Assembly: GCF_000426725.1 (NCBI RefSeq)
Contig: NZ_KE384560.1
Coordinates: forward strand, 642,960-706,959
DNA length: 64,000 nucleotides
Direction of reading: 5' to 3'
DNA from: Sporocytophaga myxococcoides DSM 11118
GTDB taxonomy: Bacteria > Bacteroidota > Bacteroidia > Cytophagales > Cytophagaceae
Each line of letters opens with the position of its first letter. The first letter of the stretch is position 1. Shown here one piece after another: positions 1 to 8,557 of the stretch. The notes below the pieces were generated by a model. The model did not search any database. It was not told the origin of the DNA and saw only the letters and a list, made by a program, of their open reading frames with translations. Made by a program: the position numbers and the translations under genes.

Positions 1-183
1 CTCCATCCCATTGATACCGGGAAGCATAAGATCAAGTATAACCAGGTCAAATGCGTGATCAGTCATCATCTGAAGACCGGTAGCTCCGTCCATAGCTATG
101 CTTGCGGAATGTCCTTCTTCCTGAAAGCCTCTCATAATAAAAGAAGCGACATTTACTTCATCTTCAATGATCAGAATTTTCAT
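1..183 (-). CDS. Response regulator receiver domain (5' part only)
   Basis: Reading the minus strand from an ATG at 183 gives the N-terminal 61 residues of a CheY-like receiver domain; the rest lies beyond the window edge. It opens MKILIIEDE, with the acidic pocket at Glu7/Asp8 and the likely phosphoacceptor Asp51 in the motif VILDLMLPG. This start and the LMLPG motif are typical of OmpR/PhoB-type regulators, which carry a C-terminal winged-helix DNA-binding domain, but that part is not visible. A partner histidine kinase would be expected further left. The gene is transcribed away from the AAA ATPase at 475. Confidence 0.85.
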   Translation of the reverse strand, partial: MKILIIEDEVNVASFIMRGFQEEGHSASIAMDGATGLQMMTDHAFDLVILDLMLPGINGME

Positions 184-474
184 TTTTTGTAAATCTAAAT
201 TCAAATATACTTACCGTTCTTTTTTAATTTTTAGTATGAAGAAAATTTCCTTTGACTTTTTATAGTTTTTGAGCAAAAACTTAAAATGTAAAGTCGGAAA
301 TGATTCCGTAGGATCTTGATTATAAATGATTTTTAAAAAACTTTGAGCTATGTTTTTTAAACAGAAACTTTTTTAAGATAGTTTGAAATAATTAAATAAG
401 TTTTATTTTTACCTTAATCAATTCCATTAAAAGAGTCTCCCACTCTTTCCCTTGAACTTAATAATACCAGTAAA
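184..474. other. Divergent intergenic region
   Basis: About 290 AT-rich bases separate the response regulator (leftward) from the AAA ATPase (rightward), so promoters for both should lie here. I see no clear consensus promoter, palindrome or RNA structure. Confidence 0.4.
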
Positions 475-1821
475 ATGACAACGCAAACTGAGGTTATCCG
501 GCGGAATTATGCAGCTTTAAATATGGATATCTCCTGGCTGGAATCTGTTCTTGATCTGAGAATTTCATTCCAGGTTTTTGAAGGGGATTTGCTCTCTCTA
601 GTCCCGGCTCCCGAAGTGTTGGTAGGAGATATCTATAGTTCCATTATTGAAAAATGTAATCTTTCACCGGCAGAAAGGCTGATACTTGTATTGAGTCTTA
701 GTCCATTTTTAAAGCCGGAATTAAGCAATAGATTTCTTTCCGTAAAAAATCAGCTGGAAATGATACCATCAGAAATAGGTGGTACTCTTGGCAAGGCTTA
801 CAGAGGCTTTATACCTACAATACAAACTGCACTTTATCTGCTTGCTGGTAGACAGGGAAATGCACTTGATTGGTTGTATTTGTTTAATCCGGAAGAGAAA
901 TTGAGCGCATTTCACCTTATTTCTCTTTATGCAGCCCAGACTGATGAGCCTTTCACAAGCCAGTTACTAAATCCTTCAAAGGAAATCATAGATTGTCTGA
1001 TTAATGGGAAGGCACTGGAACCTCACTATTCACCTGATTTTCCTGCTGAAAAAATATCAACTTCACTGGAATGGAATGATCTGGTGTTAAATAAGGAAAC
1101 ACAGGATCAGGTTGAAGATATTCTTGATTGGGTTCGTTTTGAAAAACAGTTGTTAAGTAATAAAGACTATGCCCGAAAGACAATGCCTGGTTATAGGGCA
1201 TTATTTGCAGGGCCTCCCGGAACAGGAAAAACTCTAACAGCTTCCTTAATCGGAAAAGTTACAGGAAGGGAAACTTATAAGATAGATCTATCTATGATCG
1301 TATCAAAGTATGTAGGAGAGACAGAAAAAAATCTTTCAAAAATTTTTAGCAGAGCACAAGGACAAAATTGGATCCTTTTTTTTGATGAAGCTGATGCATT
1401 ATTTGGTAAAAGATCAGAAACGAAAGATGCTCATGACAGATATGCGAATCAAGAGGTAGCATACTTACTTCAACGTGTGGAGCAATATGATGGACTTGTT
1501 ATACTAGCCAGCAATTACAAAAAAAATATTGATCAGGCATTTTATAGAAGACTTCAATCAATTGTGAGCTTTTCCTTGCCTGACTATTCAGAACGGTTGC
1601 TGTTGTGGGAAAAAACAAAACCAGAGGGGTTTGTTTATGATGAAGGTGTAGACCTGAATAATCTTGCAGAACGTTATAAAATTTGCGGAGGATCTGTAAC
1701 AAATGTATTGCGCCATTGCTGTCTCAAGGCTGTCTCAAGAAGCTCAAATAAAATAATGTCTAAAGATTTACTGACTGGTATAAACAGAGAATTTGCAAAA
1801 GAGGGTAAAGCAGGTGTTTAA
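475..1821 (+). CDS. AAA family ATPase
   Basis: A 448-residue protein. The C-terminal half is a classical AAA module: Walker A GPPGTGKT at residues 246-253, Walker B ILFFDEAD with Asp304/Glu305, a sensor-1 region LASNYKKNID near 342, and a probable arginine finger in AFYRRLQS. Residues 1 to about 195 form a helical domain I cannot assign. AAA ATPases of this size and layout occur singly in Bacteroidota, and related ones accompany extracellular contractile injection (phage-tail-like) clusters, but no tail gene is visible here. The gene has no operon partner: it follows a 290-base gap and is followed by 180-270 bases before the next gene. ATPase activity is well supported; the substrate is unknown. 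Confidence 0.85.
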   Translation: MTTQTEVIRRNYAALNMDISWLESVLDLRISFQVFEGDLLSLVPAPEVLVGDIYSSIIEKCNLSPAERLILVLSLSPFLKPELSNRFLSVKNQLEMIPSEIGGTLGKAYRGFIPTIQTALYLLAGRQGNALDWLYLFNPEEKLSAFHLISLYAAQTDEPFTSQLLNPSKEIIDCLINGKALEPHYSPDFPAEKISTSLEWNDLVLNKETQDQVEDILDWVRFEKQLLSNKDYARKTMPGYRALFAGPPGTGKTLTASLIGKVTGRETYKIDLSMIVSKYVGETEKNLSKIFSRAQGQNWILFFDEADALFGKRSETKDAHDRYANQEVAYLLQRVEQYDGLVILASNYKKNIDQAFYRRLQSIVSFSLPDYSERLLLWEKTKPEGFVYDEGVDLNNLAERYKICGGSVTNVLRHCCLKAVSRSSNKIMSKDLLTGINREFAKEGKAGV

Positions 1822-2091
1822 TATTTATAAGAAATAAATTGTCTTTTAAACTTATCTTTAAATCGTCAAAGGAGTATTGAATAAATTGCTCTTGAACCAT
1901 TTGTAAATTCCACAACCCTGAAGCCAAATAGGAGAAGGTGATTAAGATAAGAAAAGAGGTTATGACCTTATTACATTCAAATATTAGATTGGCAGATTTT
2001 AATGATGGTTTCTACAGGATATGAAAAAAGTATATCTTGCAATAAACAACAGAAAATCATAGAACTATATAGTTTTCGGCACCTTAAGCAT

Positions 2092-2547
2092 ATGATAAAA
2101 GATCAAGGAGTACAAATTTATTTCAATTCATTGCCAGAAGATCGAAAGGTAGCAATGACAGAACTTAGGGATGTTATAGTCAATAATCTACCCAAAGGTT
2201 TTGAAGAAGTAATAAGTTATGGGATGCCAGGTTACGTAGTTCCGCATTCTTTATTTCCACAGGGATACCATTGTGATCCTAAATTACCACTACCTTTTAT
2301 CAGTATAGCTTCCCAGAAAAACTTTATAGCTCTCTATCATATGGGTATTTATGCAGATGATACTTTGTTGAAATGGTTTATTGATGAATATGCAAAAGTA
2401 AACAAAACAAAGCTGGATATGGGTAAAAGCTGTGTCAGGTTTAAAAAGATAGAGCAGATACCCTTTAAGCTAATAGGGGAGCTTGTTTCTAAAATGACTC
2501 CAGAGGCATGGATAAATCTTTATAAGCAAAAGTTAATTCGGTCATAA
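2092..2547 (+). CDS. DUF1801 family protein
   Basis: The protein matches DUF1801: the segments FNSLPEDRK, EEVISYGMPGY, HCDPKLPLPFISIASQKN, LYHMGIYAD and DMGKSCVRFKK are typical of the longer members. DUF1801 has a compact alpha/beta fold, found as single genes and next to stress-type ECF sigma genes; its molecular function is not established. The frame is open from an ATG at 2002 (181 residues), but family similarity begins right after the ATG at 2092, so the first 30 residues are probably untranslated. Neither start has a strong ribosome binding site. A second, shorter DUF1801 protein lies at 37758. Confidence 0.75.
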   Translation: MIKDQGVQIYFNSLPEDRKVAMTELRDVIVNNLPKGFEEVISYGMPGYVVPHSLFPQGYHCDPKLPLPFISIASQKNFIALYHMGIYADDTLLKWFIDEYAKVNKTKLDMGKSCVRFKKIEQIPFKLIGELVSKMTPEAWINLYKQKLIRS

Positions 2548-2649
2548 ATGGATTTTGGATAATTATTCGGATATATAATAAGTTGAGTGCATCTTTACTT
2601 TAGAAAAAATATTTTAAAAATTTTATTAATTGGTAGTTAAATTAAATAT

Positions 2650-2880
2650 ATGGGATTTGAGTATTTTATTCATGTAGAACTCTCCGAAGACAACAAAGAA
2701 AAGCTAAGACAAATGGTGGACTTTGAATCTGACGATGAAAATTGGGGAGATGTAATCGAGGTTGAAGAATCCGGAATTTATGTGTGTAAAAGTGTTAAAC
2801 GGGAAGTTTGGGAAGGTCTTGAAGAGCTTAAGTTGTTTCTTGATAAAAATTCGTTAAAGTATAATATTGAAGAATTATAG
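2650..2880 (+). CDS. Small acidic hypothetical protein
   Basis: A 76-residue, strongly acidic protein without signal peptide or membrane segment. I do not recognise a family. The two Trp residues in the middle (NWGDVIEVEE and REVWEGLEEL) and the predicted alpha/beta pattern suggest a small folded domain. It ends 8 bases before the following membrane protein gene, so the two may be co-transcribed. Codon use and composition look genuine, but the evidence is limited. Confidence 0.5.
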   Translation: MGFEYFIHVELSEDNKEKLRQMVDFESDDENWGDVIEVEESGIYVCKSVKREVWEGLEELKLFLDKNSLKYNIEEL

Positions 2881-2888
2881 CTTAAGTT

Positions 2889-3353
2889 ATGTACCCGATA
2901 ATATTTTCATTTCATTCAATAATAAGATGGTTATTGGTTCTGGGACTTATAGGAACTACCATACTTTTTGCAAGTAATAGAAATAATGGTAAGGCTGCTT
3001 TTAAGCTCGGTGATATATTTAAATCAGCAACTGTCTCTTTTGCTCATCTTCAGCTTATTTTAGGTTACTATCTTTATTTTGAAAGCCCAATGGTGAAATA
3101 TTTCAGGGCTAATATAAAAGAAGGTCTGGCCATTCCTGAAATGGCTTTTTTTGGTTTGTATCACGTATCAATGATGACCATCGCTGTATTTGTATTAACA
3201 ATAGGATCTTCTATTATTAAAAGATCTCAGACATATGAGCTGAAAAGGAAATATGTATTGATCTATTTTGGAATTGTGATATTCATCATCTTTCTTGCTG
3301 TACCATGGCCCTTTTCTCCTTTTATATCCAGGCCATATTATAGAAGCTTCTAG
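2889..3353 (+). CDS. Four-helix cytochrome-b-like membrane protein
   Basis: A 154-residue integral membrane protein with four hydrophobic segments (about 6-27, 45-65, 85-110, 120-142). It fits a Bacteroidota family usually labelled cytochrome B: a conserved first helix with FHSIIRW, a second with AHLQLILGYYLYF, and a third with YHVSMM. The three helix-embedded His residues are plausible haem ligands, but haem binding is not demonstrated for this family as far as I know. It follows the small acidic gene by 8 bases and ends about 40 bases before the convergent Rieske gene. Confidence 0.65.
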   Translation: MYPIIFSFHSIIRWLLVLGLIGTTILFASNRNNGKAAFKLGDIFKSATVSFAHLQLILGYYLYFESPMVKYFRANIKEGLAIPEMAFFGLYHVSMMTIAVFVLTIGSSIIKRSQTYELKRKYVLIYFGIVIFIIFLAVPWPFSPFISRPYYRSF

Positions 3354-3393
3354 AATGAAATCAAGAGTATTATCAATAATACTCTTGATTTTT

Positions 3394-4446
3394 TTAATGT
3401 TCAATTTCTTCTTCTGTTAATACTTTTTTATACTCTTTTTGGAAATATAATTTCTCCATTAATTTTCTATTAGGCATAATTTGTTTGTCAAGATAGGTGA
3501 GTTTCCAATTGGTTCCGTCTTCAGGATCTTCAGCAGCAAATTTGGCAATACCTGCATCAGCCCAAATTTCATATCTGGTTATAAGTATCGTGGATAATTT
3601 TAAAACGGGCTTCAGGAGTTTTAACCATTTGTTTTTAATGGCCATTTGCACAAAGACTTGAATTTTTGTCTCATTAGCATTAACAGGGACAAGAAAGCTG
3701 GTTATAATAAAGGAAACAGCCCGTTCAGTTGTTTTGTGTTTATCAGTCCAATAGTTTTTGTATGATCCATGCAACGGCCTGAACTTGAATATCCAATCAT
3801 TGTGATAGTGATCGCCTTTTTTTATCCCGAAAAATGAACTTAGAAACATGGGCAAGTTTCTGTATTTACAGTCGAGAAAACCATAGGTCTGTTCTTCTTC
3901 AATTTTAACCTTGAAGTCTACTGTATTAAGATCATTAGAACTGGGACCAATAAAAGTATGTACTTTAAACGCATGCTCAATTTCACCAAAGTTATCAAGT
4001 GCAACTTTTACAGGAGCATTAAAGTGAGAAGAAAATTTATCTATAAATTCATATCCAGGTTGCATAAACTCAGGAAATGTGTCATCAGGTGTGTTCTGGT
4101 TAGCAATCCAGATAAAGCCATATTTATCCCAGGTCTTTAAGCTATGTACTTCGCAGGTTTTGTTTGGTACGGAAGGACTCTGAGCTTGTCCTGATGCATT
4201 GATCCTCCAGGCATGATAGGCACATACAAGTTCTCCTTCTTTATTTATTTTGCCTTTAGATAATAGAGCTCCCCGGTGTGGACATGCTATGGGAAATGCA
4301 ACAGGTTTACCATTGTTGTCTCTATAGAGTACATATTTTTTTCCATTCACTGTTACCTCTTTTATCTTTTTCTTTAATGAAGAAGATTTTAGTACAGGAT
4401 GAGGGAATCTAAGTATATCAGACTCTTCGCAATTATGTTTTTTCAT
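3394..4446 (-). CDS. Rieske-type aromatic-ring-hydroxylating oxygenase (terminal oxygenase)
   Basis: A 350-residue terminal oxygenase subunit. The N-terminal Rieske [2Fe-2S] domain has its ligands at Cys55, His57 (CPHRG), Cys75 and His78 (CAYHAW). The catalytic domain has the mononuclear iron motif around residues 151-163 (DNFGEIEHAFKVH), with His158 and His163 as likely iron ligands. The length matches single-component-type oxygenases related to pheophorbide a, choline or vanillate oxygenases. No ferredoxin or reductase gene lies nearby, so electrons must come from elsewhere. It is the last gene of the four-gene operon with the ScoE-like oxygenase, starting 12 bases after the methyltransferase stop. 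It probably oxidises or demethylates the operon's product; this role is inferred. Confidence 0.9.
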   Translation of the reverse strand: MKKHNCEESDILRFPHPVLKSSSLKKKIKEVTVNGKKYVLYRDNNGKPVAFPIACPHRGALLSKGKINKEGELVCAYHAWRINASGQAQSPSVPNKTCEVHSLKTWDKYGFIWIANQNTPDDTFPEFMQPGYEFIDKFSSHFNAPVKVALDNFGEIEHAFKVHTFIGPSSNDLNTVDFKVKIEEEQTYGFLDCKYRNLPMFLSSFFGIKKGDHYHNDWIFKFRPLHGSYKNYWTDKHKTTERAVSFIITSFLVPVNANETKIQVFVQMAIKNKWLKLLKPVLKLSTILITRYEIWADAGIAKFAAEDPEDGTNWKLTYLDKQIMPNRKLMEKLYFQKEYKKVLTEEEIEH

Positions 4447-4457
4447 ACAAGGTCAAT

Positions 4458-5345
4458 TTATTTATAAGAAATTCTAGCATGGACCATTCTTACATGTCCA
4501 AGTGTCTGGCCTATAATCTTTCCTTTCCTGTTTCTCAGATACATATTCTCTTGCTCCTCTGGTCCGCAATCAGTTATTACAGACAAGTTTATTTTGGATA
4601 AGAATGAACTTATTTCATCCGCATTCAGGCCAAATAAAAATGGTTCTTTAATTTTTTTCAGCCATTTAGCGATTTCTTTTCCTCCATGGGTACTGTGGTC
4701 ACCATTTACGAAGTCTTTTGTAGCATAGTCGAACACGATAGAACTTCCGATCGCGCATTGAGATATAAAGCTGAGAACTTGTACAACGACCTTTTCAGGC
4801 AGATAATAAGAAACTCCTTCCCACAAAAAAAGAGTACGTTTATTTTTGGAGAATCCAGCTTCCATTAAAGCTTCATGAAAAGGCCTTTCATTAAAGTCTA
4901 ATGGAATAAAATGAATATTAGAAGGAATTTCTTCAGGAAGGTGAACCAACTTCTTTCTTTTATTCCTCTGAGTTCCGGGAAAGTCAACTTCAAATACTTT
5001 TATTTTCTTGAGATGTATTTTAAATCTTATTCCTCTTGTATCATATCCTGCACCTAGTATCACTACTTGTTCTATATCTCCGGAAATTTCCTTGAGAAGG
5101 ATTTCGTCAAAGAACTTAGTTCTGATGATAGCGAAACAATAACTCCCGGGAGACATCGCTTCAATTATCTTTTGGAGAAGCCATTGAGGTTTTATGCTTG
5201 TAATAAGACGGTACTTAAATCCAATGAAAAATTTTGCAAGGTAATCTTCGCACTGGATTAGAATATCCTCTTCTTTAGCCGTGGCTGCTCTGAGTGCAGC
5301 CACGGTTTCCGCAGAGCGGATTGCATTGTTTTTTTGTTTATTCAT
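4458..5345 (-). CDS. LCM-family (class I) SAM-dependent methyltransferase
   Basis: The protein resembles the leucine carboxyl methyltransferase/TIGR00027-type family: an N-terminal TKE-like segment (ATAKEEDILIQCEDYLAKFF), the SAM-binding loop VVILGAGYDTRGIRF, the acidic motif FEVDFPGTQ, and LDFNERP followed by LFLWEGVSYYLP. Family members often methylate carboxylates or hydroxyls of natural products. The frame is open from 5492, but the ATG at 5345 (295 residues) fits the family length and overlaps the end of the thioesterase gene by 8 bases, typical of translational coupling. As a member of the putative isonitrile operon it could methylate a carboxyl or hydroxyl of the product; the substrate cannot be read from the sequence. 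Confidence 0.85.
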   Translation of the reverse strand: MNKQKNNAIRSAETVAALRAATAKEEDILIQCEDYLAKFFIGFKYRLITSIKPQWLLQKIIEAMSPGSYCFAIIRTKFFDEILLKEISGDIEQVVILGAGYDTRGIRFKIHLKKIKVFEVDFPGTQRNKRKKLVHLPEEIPSNIHFIPLDFNERPFHEALMEAGFSKNKRTLFLWEGVSYYLPEKVVVQVLSFISQCAIGSSIVFDYATKDFVNGDHSTHGGKEIAKWLKKIKEPFLFGLNADEISSFLSKINLSVITDCGPEEQENMYLRNRKGKIIGQTLGHVRMVHARISYK

Positions 5346-5919
5346 GAATCGGATTGAAGGCAAGTACGACAGAACCTTTGCATTTAACACCATCTTCATC
5401 TGAGAAGGAGACAGTCGTGTAAGCGAAGTGAGCATCATTAGAGGAAATGACCTTATCAATTGATATCTCTCCATAAAAGCCATCGCTGTCAAGCTGTTTT
5501 AGGAATTTTCCTTCGATCTTTACTATGAGCATTGAGGAAAGCTGCTGTTTAAGGAAGATGTCATAGTCAAGTTTTATTTTACTTTCCCAGATTGGTATGA
5601 GCCTTTGAAAGATCCCTTTCTGAAGGCATTTTCCAAACATTACATATGCTAGCTGATTAAAACAAATATTGAACTCGACTGCATTGAAATGTCCTGTATC
5701 ATCAATGTAACAGCTTTCAGGGATTGAGAATTTTCCTCTGGCAGTGATTAAGCTGGAGGTAGAATTAGGCTCCAGCTTTTCCAGGAAATGAGTGATCTCA
5801 GCTTCATGCAGATATTTAGCATGATTTCTATAAGGCTTTAATATAAGATCAAGAAAATCGGGTGAAATTTCTATTGTCGGAGTTTCGCTTTTATAAGTGT
5901 TATTTAGGGCAGTTGTCAT
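5338..5919 (-). CDS. FcoT/ScoD-like (Rv0098-type) thioesterase of isonitrile biosynthesis
   Basis: A 193-residue hot-dog-fold protein. I recognise the FcoT signature: YIDDTGHFNAVE at 71-82, CFNQLAY at 86-92 and QLSSMLI at 126-132, all nearly identical to mycobacterial Rv0098 as I recall it. Rv0098 was described as a long-chain acyl-CoA thioesterase; its Streptomyces homologue ScoD acts in isonitrile lipopeptide biosynthesis, adding glycine to an alpha,beta-unsaturated acyl-ACP and releasing the product. The gene starts 7 bases after the stop of the ScoE-like gene, the same pairing seen in those clusters. Family and pairing are well supported; the actual acyl substrate here is unknown because no ACP or acyl-ACP ligase is adjacent. 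Confidence 0.82.
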   Translation of the reverse strand: MTTALNNTYKSETPTIEISPDFLDLILKPYRNHAKYLHEAEITHFLEKLEPNSTSSLITARGKFSIPESCYIDDTGHFNAVEFNICFNQLAYVMFGKCLQKGIFQRLIPIWESKIKLDYDIFLKQQLSSMLIVKIEGKFLKQLDSDGFYGEISIDKVISSNDAHFAYTTVSFSDEDGVKCKGSVVLAFNPIHE

Positions 5920-5926
5920 AGTAGTA

Positions 5927-6844
5927 TCAGTTTTGTAATGTTGTTACATCTTCATGGAGTTGAGAGGCACACAAAGGAAATGCATCCTTTAAAGTAATTC
6001 TGTACATCATAGTTTCTTCTTCTTTCTTCACATCTTCGTGAATGTTTTCAGTGATGGCTTTTTTTCGTCCTGAACAGTGAGCAAGAAAGCGATTATCCCA
6101 TATAATAAGATCACCGAGAGACCAGGTAACTTCTCTGATAAACTGATCTGTTTCAGCAAAATCAAATATTTCGTTTAGTATCCTTTGAGAATCATCCAAA
6201 GACTTGTTTTTAATTCCTACAGTAAAGCCTCTTGTAGCATATACAATTTTTTCTTTAGTATATGGATGTTCAAGTATGGCAGGATGATTAACTGGTGGGG
6301 CATAGAAGTCAATCATTTCCAGCATTTCAGAGATATCGATACCTGCATCTTCAGGGCGGATTTTATATTTCCATCTGCCGCTATGGATAAATTCTTCACC
6401 TTCTATTTCATTAAGAAGATTCTTTGGAAGTGATTTGTATACTGCGTTCATGTCAATGAACTTAGTTGTTCTTTTAACAGTTGATGGAAGTACCTTAGGA
6501 AGTAACATAGTAAGTACTTTCGGATCCTTTTCAAATGAAGTATCAGAGTGCCAATAGCCACCGGTACGAGGTACTCCTATCTGTTTTCCATCTTTCTTTA
6601 CATTTGATGATACGAATATCAGTGGGAATTTTGGGTGATGATAGTTCTCCTGCAGATAGGGTATTGGAGTACCAAACCTAGTAGCAAAGTTGCAATAAGC
6701 TTCATCAGAAATATTCTGATTCTTCAGAATGATGATTCTGTTTTTGTAAAGCTCATTTTGCAATGTACTGATTTCAGCATCTGAAATGTTGTTTACGTCA
6801 ACGCCGTGTATATTACAGCCGATAGCAATTTTTTCTGTTTTCAT
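5927..6844 (-). CDS. ScoE/Rv0097-like Fe(II)/2-oxoglutarate oxygenase (probable isonitrile synthase)
   Basis: A 305-residue TauD-fold enzyme. The iron triad is His99-x-Asp101 (GGYWHSDTSF) and His256 (DNRFLAH), and Arg282 (YRITL) is the likely 2-oxoglutarate anchor. Beyond the generic TauD fold it shares subfamily features with ScoE/Rv0097: NYHHPKFPLIFVSS at 67-80, GVPRTGGYWH at 90-99, KIRP at 161-164 and a GDLIIWDNR block. ScoE converts an N-(carboxymethyl)amino acid into an isonitrile by oxidative decarboxylation. Position 102 is Thr where ScoE has Tyr after the HxD, so the substrate may differ. It is the first gene of a four-gene operon with the FcoT-like thioesterase. The subfamily assignment rests on remembered sequences. 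Confidence 0.82.
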   Translation of the reverse strand: MKTEKIAIGCNIHGVDVNNISDAEISTLQNELYKNRIIILKNQNISDEAYCNFATRFGTPIPYLQENYHHPKFPLIFVSSNVKKDGKQIGVPRTGGYWHSDTSFEKDPKVLTMLLPKVLPSTVKRTTKFIDMNAVYKSLPKNLLNEIEGEEFIHSGRWKYKIRPEDAGIDISEMLEMIDFYAPPVNHPAILEHPYTKEKIVYATRGFTVGIKNKSLDDSQRILNEIFDFAETDQFIREVTWSLGDLIIWDNRFLAHCSGRKKAITENIHEDVKKEEETMMYRITLKDAFPLCASQLHEDVTTLQN

Positions 6845-7801
6845 AAATGTCTTTTTTAATAAATTTTTTCCTGAATATTATAAATGATATAGTGCGCCTG
6901 GCCCAGATTTATATTACCTGGATGGTGATACTGATGAAGCCAAAACGGTACTGGTTTATTATGCCTTGAAAGACACAATAGGTTGGTGGTTTAAGAATGA
7001 AGCGCGCTTTTCTTCTTAGATACATAAGGGTTATAGAAGGACCTTGTCAGAAACGTAGCTAGTGTTTATGACCATAACCCGGATCAAAAGTATATAATAA
7101 AAAAATATCTAAAAATTTTTGAAATACTTTTTTTGCTTTTGTTATTAAAAATGCAGTAAAGGGGTAGAAGCCTTTAAATGTTTGTGTTTTAGGAAATTAA
7201 AATACATCGTAAATGCTCGCTGTTTCGGCGATAAAGAGTTTAATGTTATGGGTAATTGGTATTTTATAAAGTGAATGTTGAATTAATCATTGTTGTATCT
7301 ATAGCAGCATCTTTAGTTGTTATACTTACAAAATATGGTTGAGTTTTTAAGATAAAGTCTGTTAATCTCAAAATATATCTATAAAGTAATGCTGATTGAT
7401 TAAGTCGGCAATATAGTGGTATTAAGAATAGGTAATCTATCATCTTCATGATTTATTCCAATGGAATTGTTTTTGCATCTCAGGCTTTCAAGTTATATTA
7501 AAATTTATGGGTGATGTTAACTCTATAAAAGTTAGGGAACTCAACAAGGCATTGATGGAAATATCTTTAAAAGGATATATTACTGGCATGGTGGCAGAAG
7601 GTTTTCATTTTATGGATATTCATTTTTATTAGGTGTTATTTGGAAGATCCCTTAGAGCGGAATTTTAATAAATTAGTTTGTGTTTTATTTTATTGATTTT
7701 TAATTGCTTATTCTTTTGTTGGAAAACTTTTGTTTTGGGGGGGCGTACAGATTTCTGGTAAAAAGTGAAAATTTAATTACTATATAGAAAGCATTTATTT
7801 T
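6845..7801. other. Gene-poor region upstream of the isonitrile-like operon
   Basis: About 950 AT-rich bases with no convincing gene. Two short open stretches deserve mention. One is the plus-strand frame 6888-7019, open without a start codon and reading APGPDLYYLDGDTDEAKTVL near its beginning, which looks like a protein remnant. The other is a 41-codon plus-strand frame 7507-7632. A 61-codon minus-strand frame at 7264-7449 looks spurious. The promoter of the operon ending at 3394 should lie just above 6844, but I see no clear consensus. Confidence 0.4.
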
Positions 7802-8545
7802 ATGAACATAGAAATCTTTTCATCTTACTTTTAATTTTTCAGTTTAATTTAAAAGTTTTTGCTCAGGTCCCAACGAATGGACTTGTTGGTTATTTCCCTT
7901 TTAATGGTAATGCCAATGATTTATCTGGTGGCGCAAATAATGGCGTTGTCAATGGTGCAGTTCTTGTTGAAGATAGATTCGGAAATCCGAATTCTGCATA
8001 TTATTTTGATGGAGTTAATGATTACATAAAAATCAGCGGAGCAGAAGAGTTGAGGAATCCTACCTATACTTATAGCTTTTGGGTAAAGGTAGCATCTTAT
8101 CCATCAAATGAGTCGGCTGGCGCGATGCTTGAATTCGGAAGTGTTCCGGCTCAGCCTAAATATGGAATTAATGTTTCGTTAAATAATAATTATCTTACTT
8201 CTCAAGGTAGGGTATATACAAGTGGAAGTACGAATTTTACGTGGATAAGTACTAAAAATACAGCCTTACCTTCACTCGCAAGATGGTATCATATCTTGGT
8301 CTCAAGAAATGATAAAATGAACGTATGGGTCGATGGAGAATTAGTAAGTACTTCTTCAGTGGATGGATTAACTCAATACTATACTACTCCTCTTGATGGA
8401 TACATTGATAGTGTATTCCGGACAAGTGAATCAGGAAGAGGCGATTGTTGACTTATCTTCATGGGGGGGACCTGGAATATATCTTGTTCAGGTTTTGGAT
8501 GGTGGAAATAACATAAAAGAAACCAGAAAAATAGTTCTTCAATAA
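7802..8545 (+). pseudogene. Decayed LamG-domain T9SS cargo protein
   Basis: The main open frame encodes a LamG/concanavalin-like lectin domain (GLVGYFPFNGNANDLSGG near 7877, then AYYFDGVNDYIKI, YTYSFWVK, ARWYHILVSRNDKMNVWVDG). Upstream the same frame reads RNLFILLLIFQFNLKVFAQ, a signal peptide, but the only sensible ATG (7802) is one base out of frame; restoring one A would give MKHRNLF. At about 8405-8450 the LamG frame runs into a stop, while another frame continues as EEAIVDLSSWGGPGIYLVQV and ends at 8545, a typical T9SS sorting tail. The end of LamG and the usual linker are missing, so an internal deletion plus frameshift is likely. Sequencing error cannot explain the missing segment. Confidence 0.7.
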
Positions 8546-8557
8546 TAGATGAGATAT

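Noticed and set aside
5346-5492. 49-residue N-terminal extension of the methyltransferase
   Set aside because: It would overlap the thioesterase gene by 155 bases; the ATG at 5345 gives the normal family length and an 8-base overlap.
7264-7449. 61-codon minus-strand frame in the gene-poor region
   Set aside because: No ribosome binding site, no recognisable domain, AT-driven hydrophobic composition; probably chance.
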